64,000 nucleotides of DNA, taken from Streptomyces roseolilacinus. GTDB lineage: Bacteria > Actinomycetota > Actinomycetes > Streptomycetales > Streptomycetaceae. The translations under genes were made by a program, and so were the position numbers. Location of the stretch: positions 434,001 to 498,000 of the forward strand of contig NZ_BMSV01000004.1 of NCBI RefSeq assembly GCF_014649335.1. Direction: 5' to 3'. Below, in pieces: positions 36,101 through 45,908 of this stretch. The stretch's first letter is position 1, and each line of letters opens with the position of its first letter. Under the pieces are notes generated by a model that saw only the letters and a list, made by a program, of their open reading frames with translations, searched no databases and was not told where the DNA came from.

Positions 36101-37184
36101 CGGCGGCGCCCCGGGCGCGCGAGGCGGCCTGGGCCGCGGCGGCGGCGGCGGACGCGGCCTGCGACGCGGCGGCGGCGGCCACGCGGGCGGAGGCGTTCGC
36201 GGCGCGGGCCGCGCTGATCGCCTGCTGCGCGGCGGAGGCGGCCCCGCGCGCGGCGGAGGCGGCGCGGCCGGCCGCGTTGGCGGCGCGCTGGGAGTCCTTG
36301 CGGGCCTCCTCCGTCTCCTTCGCCGCCTTCAGCGCGGCTTCCTTCGCCAGCTGCGACGCGGCGATGGCGCGGGCGGACGCCTCCTTCGCGGCCTCCGTCT
36401 CCCGCTTCGCCCGCTCACCGGCGGCCTTGGCCTGCGCGGCCAGCTCGGCGACCGACGCCCGCTCCTGGTCACGGGCGCGCGCGACGTGCTGCCCGACCTC
36501 CAGGAACTCCCGTACGTCGTGGACGGAGCCCTCCATCGCCAGCGAGGCGGCCGCCTTCGTGGCGGGCCCGCCCGTGGCCATGATCTGCATGAGCTGCACC
36601 CGGTCGTCCGACTCGCGGGCGCTGTGCTGGGTGTAGTCCAGGAACTGCCGTACGTCCTCGATGGTGCCGCCCAGCGCGGCCTGGCCGGCCTCGCGGACCC
36701 CGCGGCCGCCCTCGTTCATGATCCGGGCGACCTCGACGCGCTGGTCGTCCTCCAGCGGCTTCTGCCAGCCGGTGCGCAGGAACGCGTCCAGGTCGGCCTG
36801 CGTCCCGCTCAGCGCCCGCTGCGCCGCCTCGCGGACGCCCTTGCCGCCCAGCGAGATCATCTGGAGCGCCGTCACCCGGTCGTCGTGCAGCTCGGTGACG
36901 GCCCGTTCACTGTCGAGGAACCGGCGCACGTCCGCGTCGGTCCCCATGAGCGCGGCCTCGGCGGCGGCCTTCACGCCGGGCCCGCCGGTCTTCCACAGTT
37001 CGACGACCCGCGCCCGGTCGGTGTCCGGCAGCGGACTGCCGTCGACGTTCGCGGTCCCCGCCACATTCGTCTCGTCGGCCACCGCGGGGCTCACGCCCAC
37101 GACTCCGGCGGCCAGGGCCATGGAGAGCGTGCTCACGCACAGCGCACGCAGCGCACGCCCCCGCCTTCCCCCTGATCCATACAA
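33123..37184 (-). CDS. Secreted polymorphic toxin: ALF repeats, coiled coils, Hint domain, RNase A-like tip
   Basis: 1353 residues. Signal peptide (LCVSTLSMALAAGVVGVSPAVA); four ALF-type repeats (VVELWKTGGPGVKAAAEAAL and similar) at about 55-240; a long Ala-rich coiled coil to about 620; a second ALF block to about 830; another coiled coil; a linker; a Hint autoprocessing domain from Cys1079 (CKVPNSFTGTTRVA) to HNC at 1228-1230; and a 123-residue tip. The tip (GGHAKDHVGLTDDDI, then ASSLDPATAQQSIDAVL) resembles the bacterial CdiA-CT RNase A-like toxin family. TTG 37184 has GAGGGG upstream. The product probably attacks RNA of competing cells. The downstream gene is the likely antidote. Confidence 0.88.
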   Translation of the reverse strand: MYGSGGRRGRALRALCVSTLSMALAAGVVGVSPAVADETNVAGTANVDGSPLPDTDRARVVELWKTGGPGVKAAAEAALMGTDADVRRFLDSERAVTELHDDRVTALQMISLGGKGVREAAQRALSGTQADLDAFLRTGWQKPLEDDQRVEVARIMNEGGRGVREAGQAALGGTIEDVRQFLDYTQHSARESDDRVQLMQIMATGGPATKAAASLAMEGSVHDVREFLEVGQHVARARDQERASVAELAAQAKAAGERAKRETEAAKEASARAIAASQLAKEAALKAAKETEEARKDSQRAANAAGRAASAARGAASAAQQAISAARAANASARVAAAAASQAASAAAAAAQAASRARGAAAAAATNAGEASAARKAAEEARTAAKGAKLASEAAFQAGVAALAAGDAAKAAAGAGANAAAAANAATEASGHADAAGAHSAQAASAAATARRHAAEATRAANAAESLARESAAAAFEARDAANDAAAHAERAAAAADEAAKHAGDSAKAAKESTAHAAEAKKAADAATAAVAKARKIYDLARRSEQEDLETRTTAAVERARDLRAEDDERRKAQAGKNAEAAKLVAEADRLAAEAAQPGTDPAVVADKGREVAVATMRYSGPWAAAAAQAALAGSDADVVHYVRTGRAEAAEQDELVRVERLADEAESPVVRDAAVATLGGDAAAVRAFLATGQHDAAADDYRVRVIQISDDSGKGLNAAAQAALNDGSTGKLREFITTGQYAARTEDERVQAAQLLNTGGPEVKAAARIALEGPPQLLHHFVEVGQFKAKRKDQLAATHQAAVQQLIAQAAVSAATAQQQAAEAARVAALARKAAAEAADWANKAKASADQAKKYADDARKSADEAQKSADQAAASAKAARAAEADAKEAAREATVSAARAADSAAAARYSADDAWAAANEARASATAAGKDAEAADKASKEAYAAFLVKRKAEEAAKRREAAAREEQKRIDELKQNAAIIEAANAEANETDGWGILSETGHFLLDVGGLVPGFGEAADGANCAWYGAEGDALNAGLSCGSAVPIAGYAASGVKFGKWGDKAVGFFKDLFGKGGTPPCKVPNSFTGTTRVAKADGTSTPISGVRVGDEVLATDPASGRTAARPVEDVIVGYGVKTLVRLTVDTDGDRGDATGTVTATANHPFWAVDEAAWVDAGDLRPGTGLRTPDGTTVEVTGTRTWTETERVYNLSVKGLHTYYALAGDAPLLVHNCGNLNKDYNIAGGHAKDHVGLTDDDIIARAPSLRGGKASSLDPATAQQSIDAVLDGVDLTKWAAKNSRGAERILKKKFAAPIGRVADSQGNVKDAYTLELLIRRVDKGEDGHKGTWVVHTLMAS

Positions 37185-37378
37185 TTTTTCATCCCCTCTG
37201 AGGGCGGACCGACTCGGTCATGGGTCGGCCCACCGCGCCGTGAAGCGCGTGCAGAGCATAGTCGCGAAGATCAACTGGAGGTCGGGGGAATCCGCTCCGA
37301 GAACCCCTCGCGGCGAGGACGTCCACCCCGAACATCCCGCAGGTCAGCCCGTCCGAACAGACCAGCGGCCCGCCCGGT

Positions 37379-37603
37379 GAACAAGCCGGCGGCCCACCCG
37401 ACTGAGGCCCCGTACGCCCGCCCCGTGGACCCCGGTACCTGAGGTGAAGGGGCGCGCCTGCGCCGAAAGAGAGAGCGCCCAGCCCACACCCGGCCGAACA
37501 GACCAGTGGCTCGCCCGACTGCGGCCCTGCAGGCCCCCACCCTGTACCCGGCCGCCTGAGGCGAAGGGGCGCGCCTGTGCCGAAAGGGAGAGCGCGCGCA
37601 GCC
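37379..37603. repeat. Cluster of dispersed intergenic repeat, copies B and C
   Basis: Two near-tandem copies: 37379-37478 and 37493-37603. Shared blocks: CCCGACTG(A/C)GGCCC, AAGGGGCGCGCCTG(C/T)GCCGAAAG and GAGAGCGC. A third partial unit (CCGAACAGACCAG, near 37354) repeats before 37379. Copy A lies at 701-785. The rest of 37185-37757 shows no gene; the open frames on either strand here only translate the repeat. Confidence 0.7.
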
Positions 37604-37675
37604 CCCGACGAAGGAGGGGGCGAGCACGGTCGACCGTCGGCGCAGGCTCCGGCGCCCCGGAGCCGAAGGCGCCCC

Positions 37676-37718
37676 AAAAAAACAAGAACGGCACCCCCGC
37701 AAGCAGGGGTGCCGTTCT
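37676..37718 (-). terminator. Rho-independent terminator of groEL
   Basis: On the groEL strand: a 13-bp stem (AGAACGGCACCCC with its complement at 37706-37718), an 8-base loop, then after two bases seven consecutive T (37676-37682). About 40 bases past the groEL stop. One of the few classical T-run terminators in the window. Confidence 0.9.
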
Positions 37719-37757
37719 CTTTGTCCGTACTACTGGACGGTTCCGATCCGTGACGGA

Positions 37758-39534
<1,777 letters not shown>

Positions 39535-39543
39535 CGCCAATGA

Positions 39544-39570
39544 TTAGCACTCGCCCTATGAGAGTGCAAG
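39544..39570 (-). promoter_or_regulatory. CIRCE operator 2 (HrcA site)
   Basis: TTAGCACTC, nine bases, GAGTGCAAG. The left arm is a perfect consensus arm and the right arm deviates at two positions. It lies nine bases from operator 1, so groEL has a tandem pair. The rest of 39381-39717 holds the groEL leader and a hairpin, no gene. Confidence 0.85.
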
Positions 39571-39649
39571 CGCCCCGGGGTGGCGGCGGGGCTCCGGAGG
39601 CGTTCACGGCAGGGTCCCGGAGGCGTCCGCGGAGGGGGTGGGCGGACGT

Positions 39650-39689
39650 GCGGAGGGCCCGCACCCCTGGTGGGGTGCGGGCCCTCCGC
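39650..39689. terminator. Strong hairpin between groEL control region and csp
   Basis: A perfect 18-bp GC stem (GCGGAGGGCCCGCACCCC with its complement) and TGGT loop. It lies about 30 bases after the cold-shock gene stop and probably ends that transcript, insulating groEL's operators. Confidence 0.85.
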
Positions 39690-39717
39690 CGAATGCCGTC
39701 GGCCGGACGCGTCGCGC

Positions 39718-39921
39718 CTAGACGGCGATCTTGACCATGTCCGCCTGCGGACCCTTCTGGCCCTGCGAGATCTCGAACTCGACCCGCTGGCCCTCCTCAA
39801 GGGTGCGGTAGCCGTCCATCTGGATCGCGCTGTAGTGCACGAAAACATCCGCACCACCGTCGACCGCGATGAAGCCGTACCCCTTCTCCGCGTTGAACCA
39901 CTTGACGGTGCCCTGAGCCAT
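39718..39921 (-). CDS. Cold-shock protein, CspA family
   Basis: 67 residues, the classical one-domain form: [17 protein letters not shown] (RNP1) and [10 protein letters not shown] (RNP2), ending [11 protein letters not shown]. It binds single-stranded nucleic acid as an RNA chaperone. It is monocistronic. About 550 bp without a gene precede it, consistent with a long leader, as is common for cold-shock genes. ATG 39921 begins MAQGTVKWF; a further in-frame ATG at 39951 is too far out for the family. Confidence 0.96.
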   Translation of the reverse strand: MAQGTVKWFNAEKGYGFIAVDGGADVFVHYSAIQMDGYRTLEEGQRVEFEISQGQKGPQADMVKIAV

Positions 39922-40471
39922 GCCTAACTCCCCTATTACTGGCCCTTGCACAGGACCGCACTTCGCGGACCCGGGTCAGACCTCGCCCACTGACAGGGGT
40001 GGGCGTGCGCCGGAACGCGTCGACCGCGGCTGAATGTATCTGCCCAACTGCCCTCTGCAACAGGTCAATCGGACGAGAAATCCAAGCACGGATGAAGGGA
40101 AATGGCGGCCGGAAAGGCGATAATCCCGGGCAACTCGGGCCGGGCAAAGGGCGCAAAGCGCGCATCGGACGGCGGCACTTTGGCTACTTCTTGTCGGGCC
40201 CCGGCGCGTTCTCATATGCGCCCGGTACGGGCGGCGGCGGGGACTTCCCCAACTCTATCGCGCTCAACCATGCAGAATGACCGCCTCCGTTTTCCCGCCG
40301 TCCCGTGCGAATGGAACAAGCCGCCTGCTTTACCGGCAGCCCCCCCTTTCCCACCGCGCGCACGGCGGGCGGCCGTGCGGGGCCGGGAAAGCGGAACGGC
40401 CCCCGCCGGTGACGGCGGGGGCCGGGTGCCGGGGCCGGCGCGCGCCCGCGGGGCGGGCCGGCGCCGGCGGG
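39922..40471. other. Gene-free region between csp and the MoaD-like gene
   Basis: 550 bp with somewhat lower GC than its surroundings (for example AATCCAAGCACGGATGAAGG near 40080). It should contain the csp promoter and leader. Near its right end, 40397-40424 is a hairpin (CGGCCCCCGCC with its complement) that probably ends the thrC-MoaD transcript. Short open frames here lack ribosome binding sites and coding character. Confidence 0.5.
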
Positions 40472-40750
40472 TCAGCAGCCGCCGGCGACCGCCGGGATGA
40501 TCGAGACGCCCGCGCCCTCCGGCGTGGCCGTCTCCAGGCCCTGCTCGAAGCGGACGTCGTCGTCGTTGACGTAGACGTTCACGAAGCGGCGCAGCCGGCC
40601 CTGGTCGTCAAGGACCCGGGCGGCGATGCCCGGGTGGTTCTCCTCCAGGGACCCGATGACCTCCGCGAGGGTCGCGCCCTCCGCCGGGACCTCGGCCCGG
40701 CCGCCGGTGTAGGTGCGCAGGATGGTGGGGATGCGGACGTTGACGCTCAT
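40472..40750 (-). CDS. MoaD/ThiS-family ubiquitin-like sulfur carrier
   Basis: 92 residues with a beta-grasp fold: MSVNVRIPTILRTYTGG, helix LAEVIGSLEENHPGI, FVNVYVNDDDVRF and the C-terminal PAVAGGC. The carriers are activated as a thiocarboxylate at a terminal Gly-Gly; this one ends Gly-Gly-Cys. It is close to mycobacterial CysO, which supplies sulfide for cysteine synthesis. It follows thrC by 20 bp, as is common in actinobacteria. Candidate role: sulfur donor for cysteine or methionine synthesis. Confidence 0.88.
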   Translation of the reverse strand: MSVNVRIPTILRTYTGGRAEVPAEGATLAEVIGSLEENHPGIAARVLDDQGRLRRFVNVYVNDDDVRFEQGLETATPEGAGVSIIPAVAGGC

Positions 40751-40770
40751 GGTGGGTGTCTCCCGGGGGT

Positions 40771-42057
40771 TCAGTGGGCGAGGCCGGCGTCGCGGAACGC
40801 GTCCAGGCTCGGGCGGATCGTCGCGGTGGGACCGGTCGTCGGGGCGACCGCGTCCAGGGTCTTCAGGCCGTCGCCCGTGTTGAGGACGACGGTGGTCAGG
40901 GACGGGTCCAGCAGGCCGTTCTCGATCAGCTTGCGCGTCACGCCCACGGTCACCCCGCCCGCCGTCTCGGCGAAGACGCCCTCCGTGCGGGCCAGCAGCT
41001 TGATCGCGTCGACGATCTGCTCGTCGTCGACGTCCTCCACCGCGCCGCCGGTGCGGCGGGCGATGTCCAGGACGTACGGGCCGTCCGCCGGGTTGCCGAT
41101 GGCGAGGGACTTGGCGATGGTGTTCGGCTTCTGGGGCCGTACGACGTCGTGGCCCGCCTTGAAGGCCGCCGACACCGGGGAGCACCCCTGCGCCTGCGCG
41201 CCGAAGATCCGGTACGGCCGGTCCTCGACGAGGCCCAGCCTGATCAGCTCCTGCAGCCCCTTGTCGATCTTCGTCAGCTGGGAGCCCGACGCGATCGGGA
41301 CGACCAGCTGGTCCGGCAGCCGCCAGCCGAGCTGCTCGCAGATCTCGTACGCGAGGGTCTTGGAGCCCTCCGCGTAGTACGGCCGCAGGTTGACGTTCAC
41401 GAAGCCCCAGCCCTCGCCGAGCGGGTCACCGATGAGCTCCGAGCAGAAGCGGTTGACGTCGTCGTACGTGCCCTCGATGCCGACCAGGTCGCCGCCGTAC
41501 ACCGCGGCCATGACGACCTTGCCCTGCTCCAGGTCGTGCGGGATGAACACGCAGGAGCGGAAGCCCGCCCGGGCGGCGGCCGCGCCGACCGCGCCCGCCA
41601 GGTTGCCGGTGGAGGAGCACGACAGGGTGGTGAAGCCGAAGGCGCGCGCCGCCTCCAGGGCCTGGGCGACCACCCGGTCCTTGAAGGAGTGCGTGGGGTT
41701 GCCCGAGTCGTCCTTGACGTACAGGCCGCCGGTCACGCCCAGTTCGCGCGCGAGGTTGTCGGCCTTGACGAGGGGGGTCCAGCCGGGGTTGAGGTTCGGC
41801 TTGTCCGCGACGTCCGCGGGGACGGGGAGCAGCGGCGCGTACCGCCAGATGTTGGCGGGGCCGGCCTCGATGCGCTTGCGCAGTTCCTCCGGGTCGCCGG
41901 CCGGCAGGTCGTACGCGACTTCGAGGGGGCCGAAACAGTGCTCGCAGGCGAAGACGGGACCGAGCGGGAAGCGCTCACCGCACTCGCGGCAGGAGAGACC
42001 GGCGGCGGGGCCGAGGTCGACGGAGGGGGTGGTGGGTGCGGCGGTCTGCACAGCCAT
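40771..42057 (-). CDS. thrC: Threonine synthase
   Basis: 428 residues, PLP-dependent fold. Zinc-ribbon-like N-terminus (CRECGERF ... CEHCFGP), the PLP lysine in NPTHSFKDRVV, the phosphate-binding SCSSTGNLAGAVGA, and IASGSQLTKID. It converts O-phosphohomoserine to threonine. The first gene of a thrC-moaD pair; its leader (42078-42218) folds as a SAM-I riboswitch, so its expression should depend on S-adenosylmethionine. Confidence 0.97.
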   Translation of the reverse strand: MAVQTAAPTTPSVDLGPAAGLSCRECGERFPLGPVFACEHCFGPLEVAYDLPAGDPEELRKRIEAGPANIWRYAPLLPVPADVADKPNLNPGWTPLVKADNLARELGVTGGLYVKDDSGNPTHSFKDRVVAQALEAARAFGFTTLSCSSTGNLAGAVGAAAARAGFRSCVFIPHDLEQGKVVMAAVYGGDLVGIEGTYDDVNRFCSELIGDPLGEGWGFVNVNLRPYYAEGSKTLAYEICEQLGWRLPDQLVVPIASGSQLTKIDKGLQELIRLGLVEDRPYRIFGAQAQGCSPVSAAFKAGHDVVRPQKPNTIAKSLAIGNPADGPYVLDIARRTGGAVEDVDDEQIVDAIKLLARTEGVFAETAGGVTVGVTRKLIENGLLDPSLTTVVLNTGDGLKTLDAVAPTTGPTATIRPSLDAFRDAGLAH

Positions 42058-42077
42058 GGATGGCGAGGCCCTTTCTC

Positions 42078-42218
42078 CTCATCTTTCTCACTGGCGCGTG
42101 TCGCCGTGAGACGGATTTGGCACCTTCCCTAGCCGGGGACCTCGCGTGAACGCTGCGAGACCGACTGGAGGGTTGCCGGGGCTTCATCGGGCCGTATCCC
42201 TCTGCCCCTCTGGATGAG
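42078..42218 (-). ncRNA. SAM-I (S-box) riboswitch upstream of thrC
   Basis: On the thrC strand the leader shows the S-box core in order: P1 5' strand CTCATC, GAGGGATACGGCCCGATGAA, GCCCCGGCAACC, then GGTGCCAAATCC, a P4 stem (CTCAC ... GTGAG) and P1 3' strand AAGATGAG, which pairs with CTCATC. P1's 3' strand runs straight into GAGGAGAAAGGG, the region with the thrC ribosome binding site, so control may be at translation. Established knowledge: SAM-I aptamers bind S-adenosylmethionine and usually switch genes off. Confidence 0.9.
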
Positions 42219-42367
42219 CGGTATGTGGTTGTCGGCGCGGGACCCCGGCATGCGGTGGTCTCGCGCGTTGTTCAAGACTGTAACCGAAGGGGTGGAGGTC
42301 TGAGATAGACGTCCGAACCGCGAGATGGATCACATACGGCCCCGTAACGACCCGAGGAGTGGCGCGC

Positions 42368-43336
42368 GTGCTGGAAGAGGTGGAGCGCTGGCTGGGCCGG
42401 CGGTCCTGGTCCGTGGCCGACCGGCCGATCGACCGGCTGCTCGCCGCGAAGCGGGAGCACGGCACGACCGTGAGCGTCGTCCTGCCCGCGCTGAACGAGG
42501 AGGCGACGGTCGGCGAGATCGTCGCCGTGATCCGCCGGGACCTGATGTCGGAGGCGGTGCCGCTCGTCGACGAGCTGGTCGTCCTCGACTCGGGGTCGAC
42601 GGACCGTACGGCGGAGGTGGCCGCGCGGGCCGGGGCGCGGGTGGTGGCGCGGGACGACGTGCTGCCGCGCATACCCGCCCTGCCCGGCAAGGGGGAGGTG
42701 CTGTGGCGCTCCCTGCTGGTGACGGGTGGTGACGTGGTCTGCTTCGTCGACGCGGACCTGCGGGAGTTCGACGCGGACTTCGTGACGGGGATCGTGGGGC
42801 CGCTGCTCACGGACCCGGACGTGGAGTTCGTGAAGGCGATGTACGACCGCCCGTTCGCGGCCGGGCAGGGCGGCGGGCAGGGCGGCGGCCAGGGCGGGCG
42901 GGTGACGGAGCTGGTCGCGCGGCCGCTGCTGAACCTGCACTGGCCGCAGCTGGCCGGGTTCGTCCAGCCGCTGGGCGGGGAGTACGCGGCCCGGCGCACG
43001 CTGCTGGAGCGGCTGCCGTTCCCGGTGGGGTACGGGGTGGAGCTGGGGCTGCTGGTGGACGCGCTGCACCTGGTGGGCCTGGACGCGCTGGCGCAGGTCG
43101 ACGTGGGCGTGCGGCTGCACCGGCACCAGGACGACCGGGCGCTGGGGCGGATGGCCGCGGCGATCTACCGGACGGCGCAGCTGCGGCTGTCGCGCGGGCA
43201 CCTGGTACGGCCGCGGCTGACCCAGTTCGACCGCACGGAGACGGGTTTCGCGCCGCGCACCCACCCGGTGGACACGGAGGAGCGGCCGCCGATGCGGGAG
43301 GTCGCGGAGTACCTGCACAAGCGCCGGGTGGCTTGA
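42368..43336 (+). CDS. gpgS: Glucosyl-3-phosphoglycerate synthase
   Basis: 322 residues, GT-A fold retaining glycosyltransferase (GT81). Visible: VSVVLPALNEEATVGEIV, VVLDSGSTDRTAEVAA, the DAD motif in CFVDADLREFD, and GYGVELGLLVDA. It transfers glucose from a nucleotide sugar to 3-phosphoglycerate, a step to glucosylglycerate and methylglucose lipopolysaccharide. GTG 42368 has GAGGAG eight bases upstream; GTG 42359 is too close. A low-complexity insert GQGGGQGGGQGG near residue 163 is encoded by 12-bp repeats. It is divergent from thrC. Confidence 0.93.
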   Translation: MLEEVERWLGRRSWSVADRPIDRLLAAKREHGTTVSVVLPALNEEATVGEIVAVIRRDLMSEAVPLVDELVVLDSGSTDRTAEVAARAGARVVARDDVLPRIPALPGKGEVLWRSLLVTGGDVVCFVDADLREFDADFVTGIVGPLLTDPDVEFVKAMYDRPFAAGQGGGQGGGQGGRVTELVARPLLNLHWPQLAGFVQPLGGEYAARRTLLERLPFPVGYGVELGLLVDALHLVGLDALAQVDVGVRLHRHQDDRALGRMAAAIYRTAQLRLSRGHLVRPRLTQFDRTETGFAPRTHPVDTEERPPMREVAEYLHKRRVA

Positions 43337-43380
43337 TTTCCGCACGTTTGAGCGTTTCCCGCTCGGGCTAGGTTGGGCTC

Positions 43381-44784
43381 ATGGTCTCGGACATCCTGGT
43401 GGCATCGAATCGCGGTCCGGTCAGCTACGCGCTGCGCGAGGCGGACGGCGGGCTGGAGGCGCGGCGCGGCGGCGGGGGCCTGGTCTCGGGGCTCTCCGCG
43501 ATCGGGCCCGACGCGGGCGCGGTGTGGGTGTGCGCGGCGCTGGGCGACGGGGACCGGGAGGCGGTGCGGCGCGGCGTCAGCGAGACGGGCGTCCGGATGC
43601 TGGACATCGACGCGGTGGCGGGCGACGGGACGCACGCAGCCGCGTACAACGGCGTCGCGAACTCGGTGCTGTGGTTCGTCCACCACATGCTGTACCAGAC
43701 GCCGCTGGAGCCGGTCTTCGACGCGGGGTTCCGCCGCCAGTGGGAGGCGTACCGGGCGTACAACGACGCCTTCGCCCGGGCGCTCGCCGCGGAGGCGGCG
43801 CCGGGCGCGGCGGTCCTGATCCAGGACTACCACCTGGCGCTGGCGCCGGGCATGCTGCGCGCGCTGCGGCCCGACCTGCGCATCGGGCACTTCTCGCACA
43901 CGCCGTGGGCGCCGCCGGACTACTTCGGGATGCTGCCCGACGACATCGCGCGCGAACTGCTGCACGGCATGCTGGGAGCGGACCGGCTCGGCTTCCTGAC
44001 GCACCGCTGGGCGGAGGCGTTCACGGCGTGCTGCGACCGCGTGGTGGGCGGCACGGGCACGACCGAGGTGGGGGTGCACGGGCTGGGCGCGGACGCCGGG
44101 TTCCTGCGGGCGCGCTCGCGGGAGGCGGACGTCGAGGAGCGGATGGCGGCGCTGCGGGAGCAGATCGGCGGGGCCGACCGCAAGACGGTCATCCGGGTGG
44201 ACCGCACGGAGCTGTCGAAGAACATCGTGCGCGGGCTGCTGGCGTACCGGGAGCTGCTGGCCGAGTGGCCGCAGTGGCGCGAGCGGGTCGTCCACATCGC
44301 CTTCGCGTACCCGTCCCGGCAGGACCTGGAGGTGTACCGGCGGTACACGGCGGAGGTCTCGCGGGTCGCGGAGGAGATCAACGCCGAGTACGGCACGGAG
44401 ACGTGGACGCCGGTGCTGCTCCACGTGAAGGACGACTTCGCCCGGTCGCTGGCGGCGTACCGCCTGGCGGACGTGGCGCTGGTGAACCCCGTCCGGGACG
44501 GGATGAACCTGGTCGCGAAGGAGGTCCCGGTCGTCTCCGACGAGGGCTGCGCCCTGGTGCTGTCCCGTGAGGCGGGCGCGCACGAGGAGCTGGGCGCCGA
44601 CGCGGTGACGGTGAACCCGTACGACGTGACCGGCACGGCCCGGGCCCTGCACGAGGCGCTGTCGATGCCGCCCGCGGACCGCGCGGACCGCACGAAGCGC
44701 CTGGCGGCCGCGGCGACGGCCCTCCCGCCCCAGCGCTGGTTCCTGGACCAGCTGGAGGCGCTGCGGGGCGGGACGGCGGGCTGA
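43381..44784 (+). CDS. otsA: Alpha,alpha-trehalose-phosphate synthase
   Basis: 467 residues of family GT20: SNRGPVSY at the N-terminus, glycine-rich RRGGGGLVSGL, QDYHLALAPGMLR, HTPWAPPDYFGMLP (the family usually has HIPFP, so the local sequence varies), and the donor-site region NPVRDGMNLVAKE. It makes trehalose 6-phosphate from UDP- or GDP-glucose and glucose 6-phosphate. It follows gpgS by 44 bp; otsB is convergent. Trehalose is the main spore solute in streptomycetes. Confidence 0.95.
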   Translation: MVSDILVASNRGPVSYALREADGGLEARRGGGGLVSGLSAIGPDAGAVWVCAALGDGDREAVRRGVSETGVRMLDIDAVAGDGTHAAAYNGVANSVLWFVHHMLYQTPLEPVFDAGFRRQWEAYRAYNDAFARALAAEAAPGAAVLIQDYHLALAPGMLRALRPDLRIGHFSHTPWAPPDYFGMLPDDIARELLHGMLGADRLGFLTHRWAEAFTACCDRVVGGTGTTEVGVHGLGADAGFLRARSREADVEERMAALREQIGGADRKTVIRVDRTELSKNIVRGLLAYRELLAEWPQWRERVVHIAFAYPSRQDLEVYRRYTAEVSRVAEEINAEYGTETWTPVLLHVKDDFARSLAAYRLADVALVNPVRDGMNLVAKEVPVVSDEGCALVLSREAGAHEELGADAVTVNPYDVTGTARALHEALSMPPADRADRTKRLAAAATALPPQRWFLDQLEALRGGTAG

Positions 44785-44979
44785 CACCCGCGGCCGGGCA
44801 CGGGCGCCCGCCCGGTACGGCCGGCCGCCTGGTACGGGCGCCCGCCCGGCGCGGTCGGGCCTGGTACGACCCCGCCGGGCCCGGAGTCCGGCCCGGTACG
44901 CCCCCGCCGGGTCAGGGGCCGTGCCGGACTGACCCGCGCCGGCTGCGGGGGCCGGTCCGCCGCCCGCCCCGCCCGCGGG

Positions 44980-45822
44980 TCAGTCCGGCACGGCCTCCGC
45001 GAGGGCCGCGAGGAAGGCGGCCACCTCCGCCGGGCCCCGGAGGGTCAGGTCCGCCCGGGCGGACAGGGCCTGGACCTCGTCGCTGCCGCTGCAGACCAGC
45101 AGGCCCGGCACGCCGTCCGCGCGGAGCTTCTCGACCGCCGCGAAGGCCGGGAGGTCGCCCAGGTCGTCACCCGCGTAGACGACGGCCTTCGCGCCCGTCT
45201 CCCGTACGTGTTCGAGGAGGGCCCGGCCCTTGTCCATGCCCGGGGGGCGCAGTTCGAGGACCATGCGGCCCGGTTCGACGACGAGGCCGTGGCGGGTGGC
45301 CAGGTCGGTGAGCGGGCCGGTCAGGGCGTCGAACGCGGCCTGCGGGTCGGTGGCGCGGCGGGTGTGGACGGCGACCGCGCGGCCCTTCTCCTCGATCCAG
45401 GTGCCGGGCCAGGCCCCGGCCCGCTCCAGCACGCCGGGGAGTTCGGCGCGTACGGCGGTGACGCCCGGGTGCTCGGGGGCGGCGCGCACCTCGCCGGTGG
45501 CGGCGTCCCAGCGCTCGGCGCCGTAGTGGCCGAGGACGACGAGGTGGTCGAGGCCGGGGACGCCGGCGAAGCCGCCGTACCGGACGGCGACGCCGGCGGG
45601 GCGGCCGGTGATCACCGCGACGGAGGCGACGCGCGGGGCGAGGGCGGCGAGCGCGGGGACGGCGCCGGGGTGGGCGCGGGCCTGCTCGGGGTCGGCGACG
45701 ATGGGGGCGAGGGTGCCGTCGAAGTCGACGGCGACGGTGGTGGTGGAGGGGTGCGCGAGGATCGTGGCCAGGGCGTCGCGGCCGGCGGGGGTGGTGGGGC
45801 GGGGGAGCGAGTTGCTGGACAT
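44980..45822 (-). CDS. otsB: Trehalose-6-phosphate phosphatase
   Basis: 280 residues, HAD fold: motif I VAVDFDGTLAPI, motif II Thr in SVAVITGRP, motif IV YAGDDLGDLPAF, and the cap with WIEEKGRAVAVHTRR. It removes phosphate from trehalose 6-phosphate. The ATG follows GGATAGG. It is convergent with otsA over a 195-bp GC-rich gap that contains a twice-repeated TACGGGCGCCCGCCCGG-like sequence. Confidence 0.95.
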   Translation of the reverse strand: MSSNSLPRPTTPAGRDALATILAHPSTTTVAVDFDGTLAPIVADPEQARAHPGAVPALAALAPRVASVAVITGRPAGVAVRYGGFAGVPGLDHLVVLGHYGAERWDAATGEVRAAPEHPGVTAVRAELPGVLERAGAWPGTWIEEKGRAVAVHTRRATDPQAAFDALTGPLTDLATRHGLVVEPGRMVLELRPPGMDKGRALLEHVRETGAKAVVYAGDDLGDLPAFAAVEKLRADGVPGLLVCSGSDEVQALSARADLTLRGPAEVAAFLAALAEAVPD

Positions 45823-45908
45823 GTGTGCGTACCTATCCACAAGCCGTCCGCACCACACCTGGCCCCCGCCGTCCCCCCGGCCGGCCGCCCGGGGGCGCGG
45901 GCGCGGCG

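Noticed and set aside
33592..36636. Several long plus-strand frames (Ala/Ser-rich) across the toxin gene
   Set aside because: They mirror the Ala-rich coiled coils of the minus-strand toxin and have no ribosome binding sites or domains.
37189..37702. Three overlapping minus-strand frames of 116-162 codons before groEL's terminator
   Set aside because: They translate the intergenic repeat (PQSGEP-type peptides) and have no start signals.
40102..40500. Plus-strand frame of 132 codons between csp and the MoaD-like gene
   Set aside because: No ribosome binding site, low-complexity translation, and it runs through the presumed terminator hairpin.
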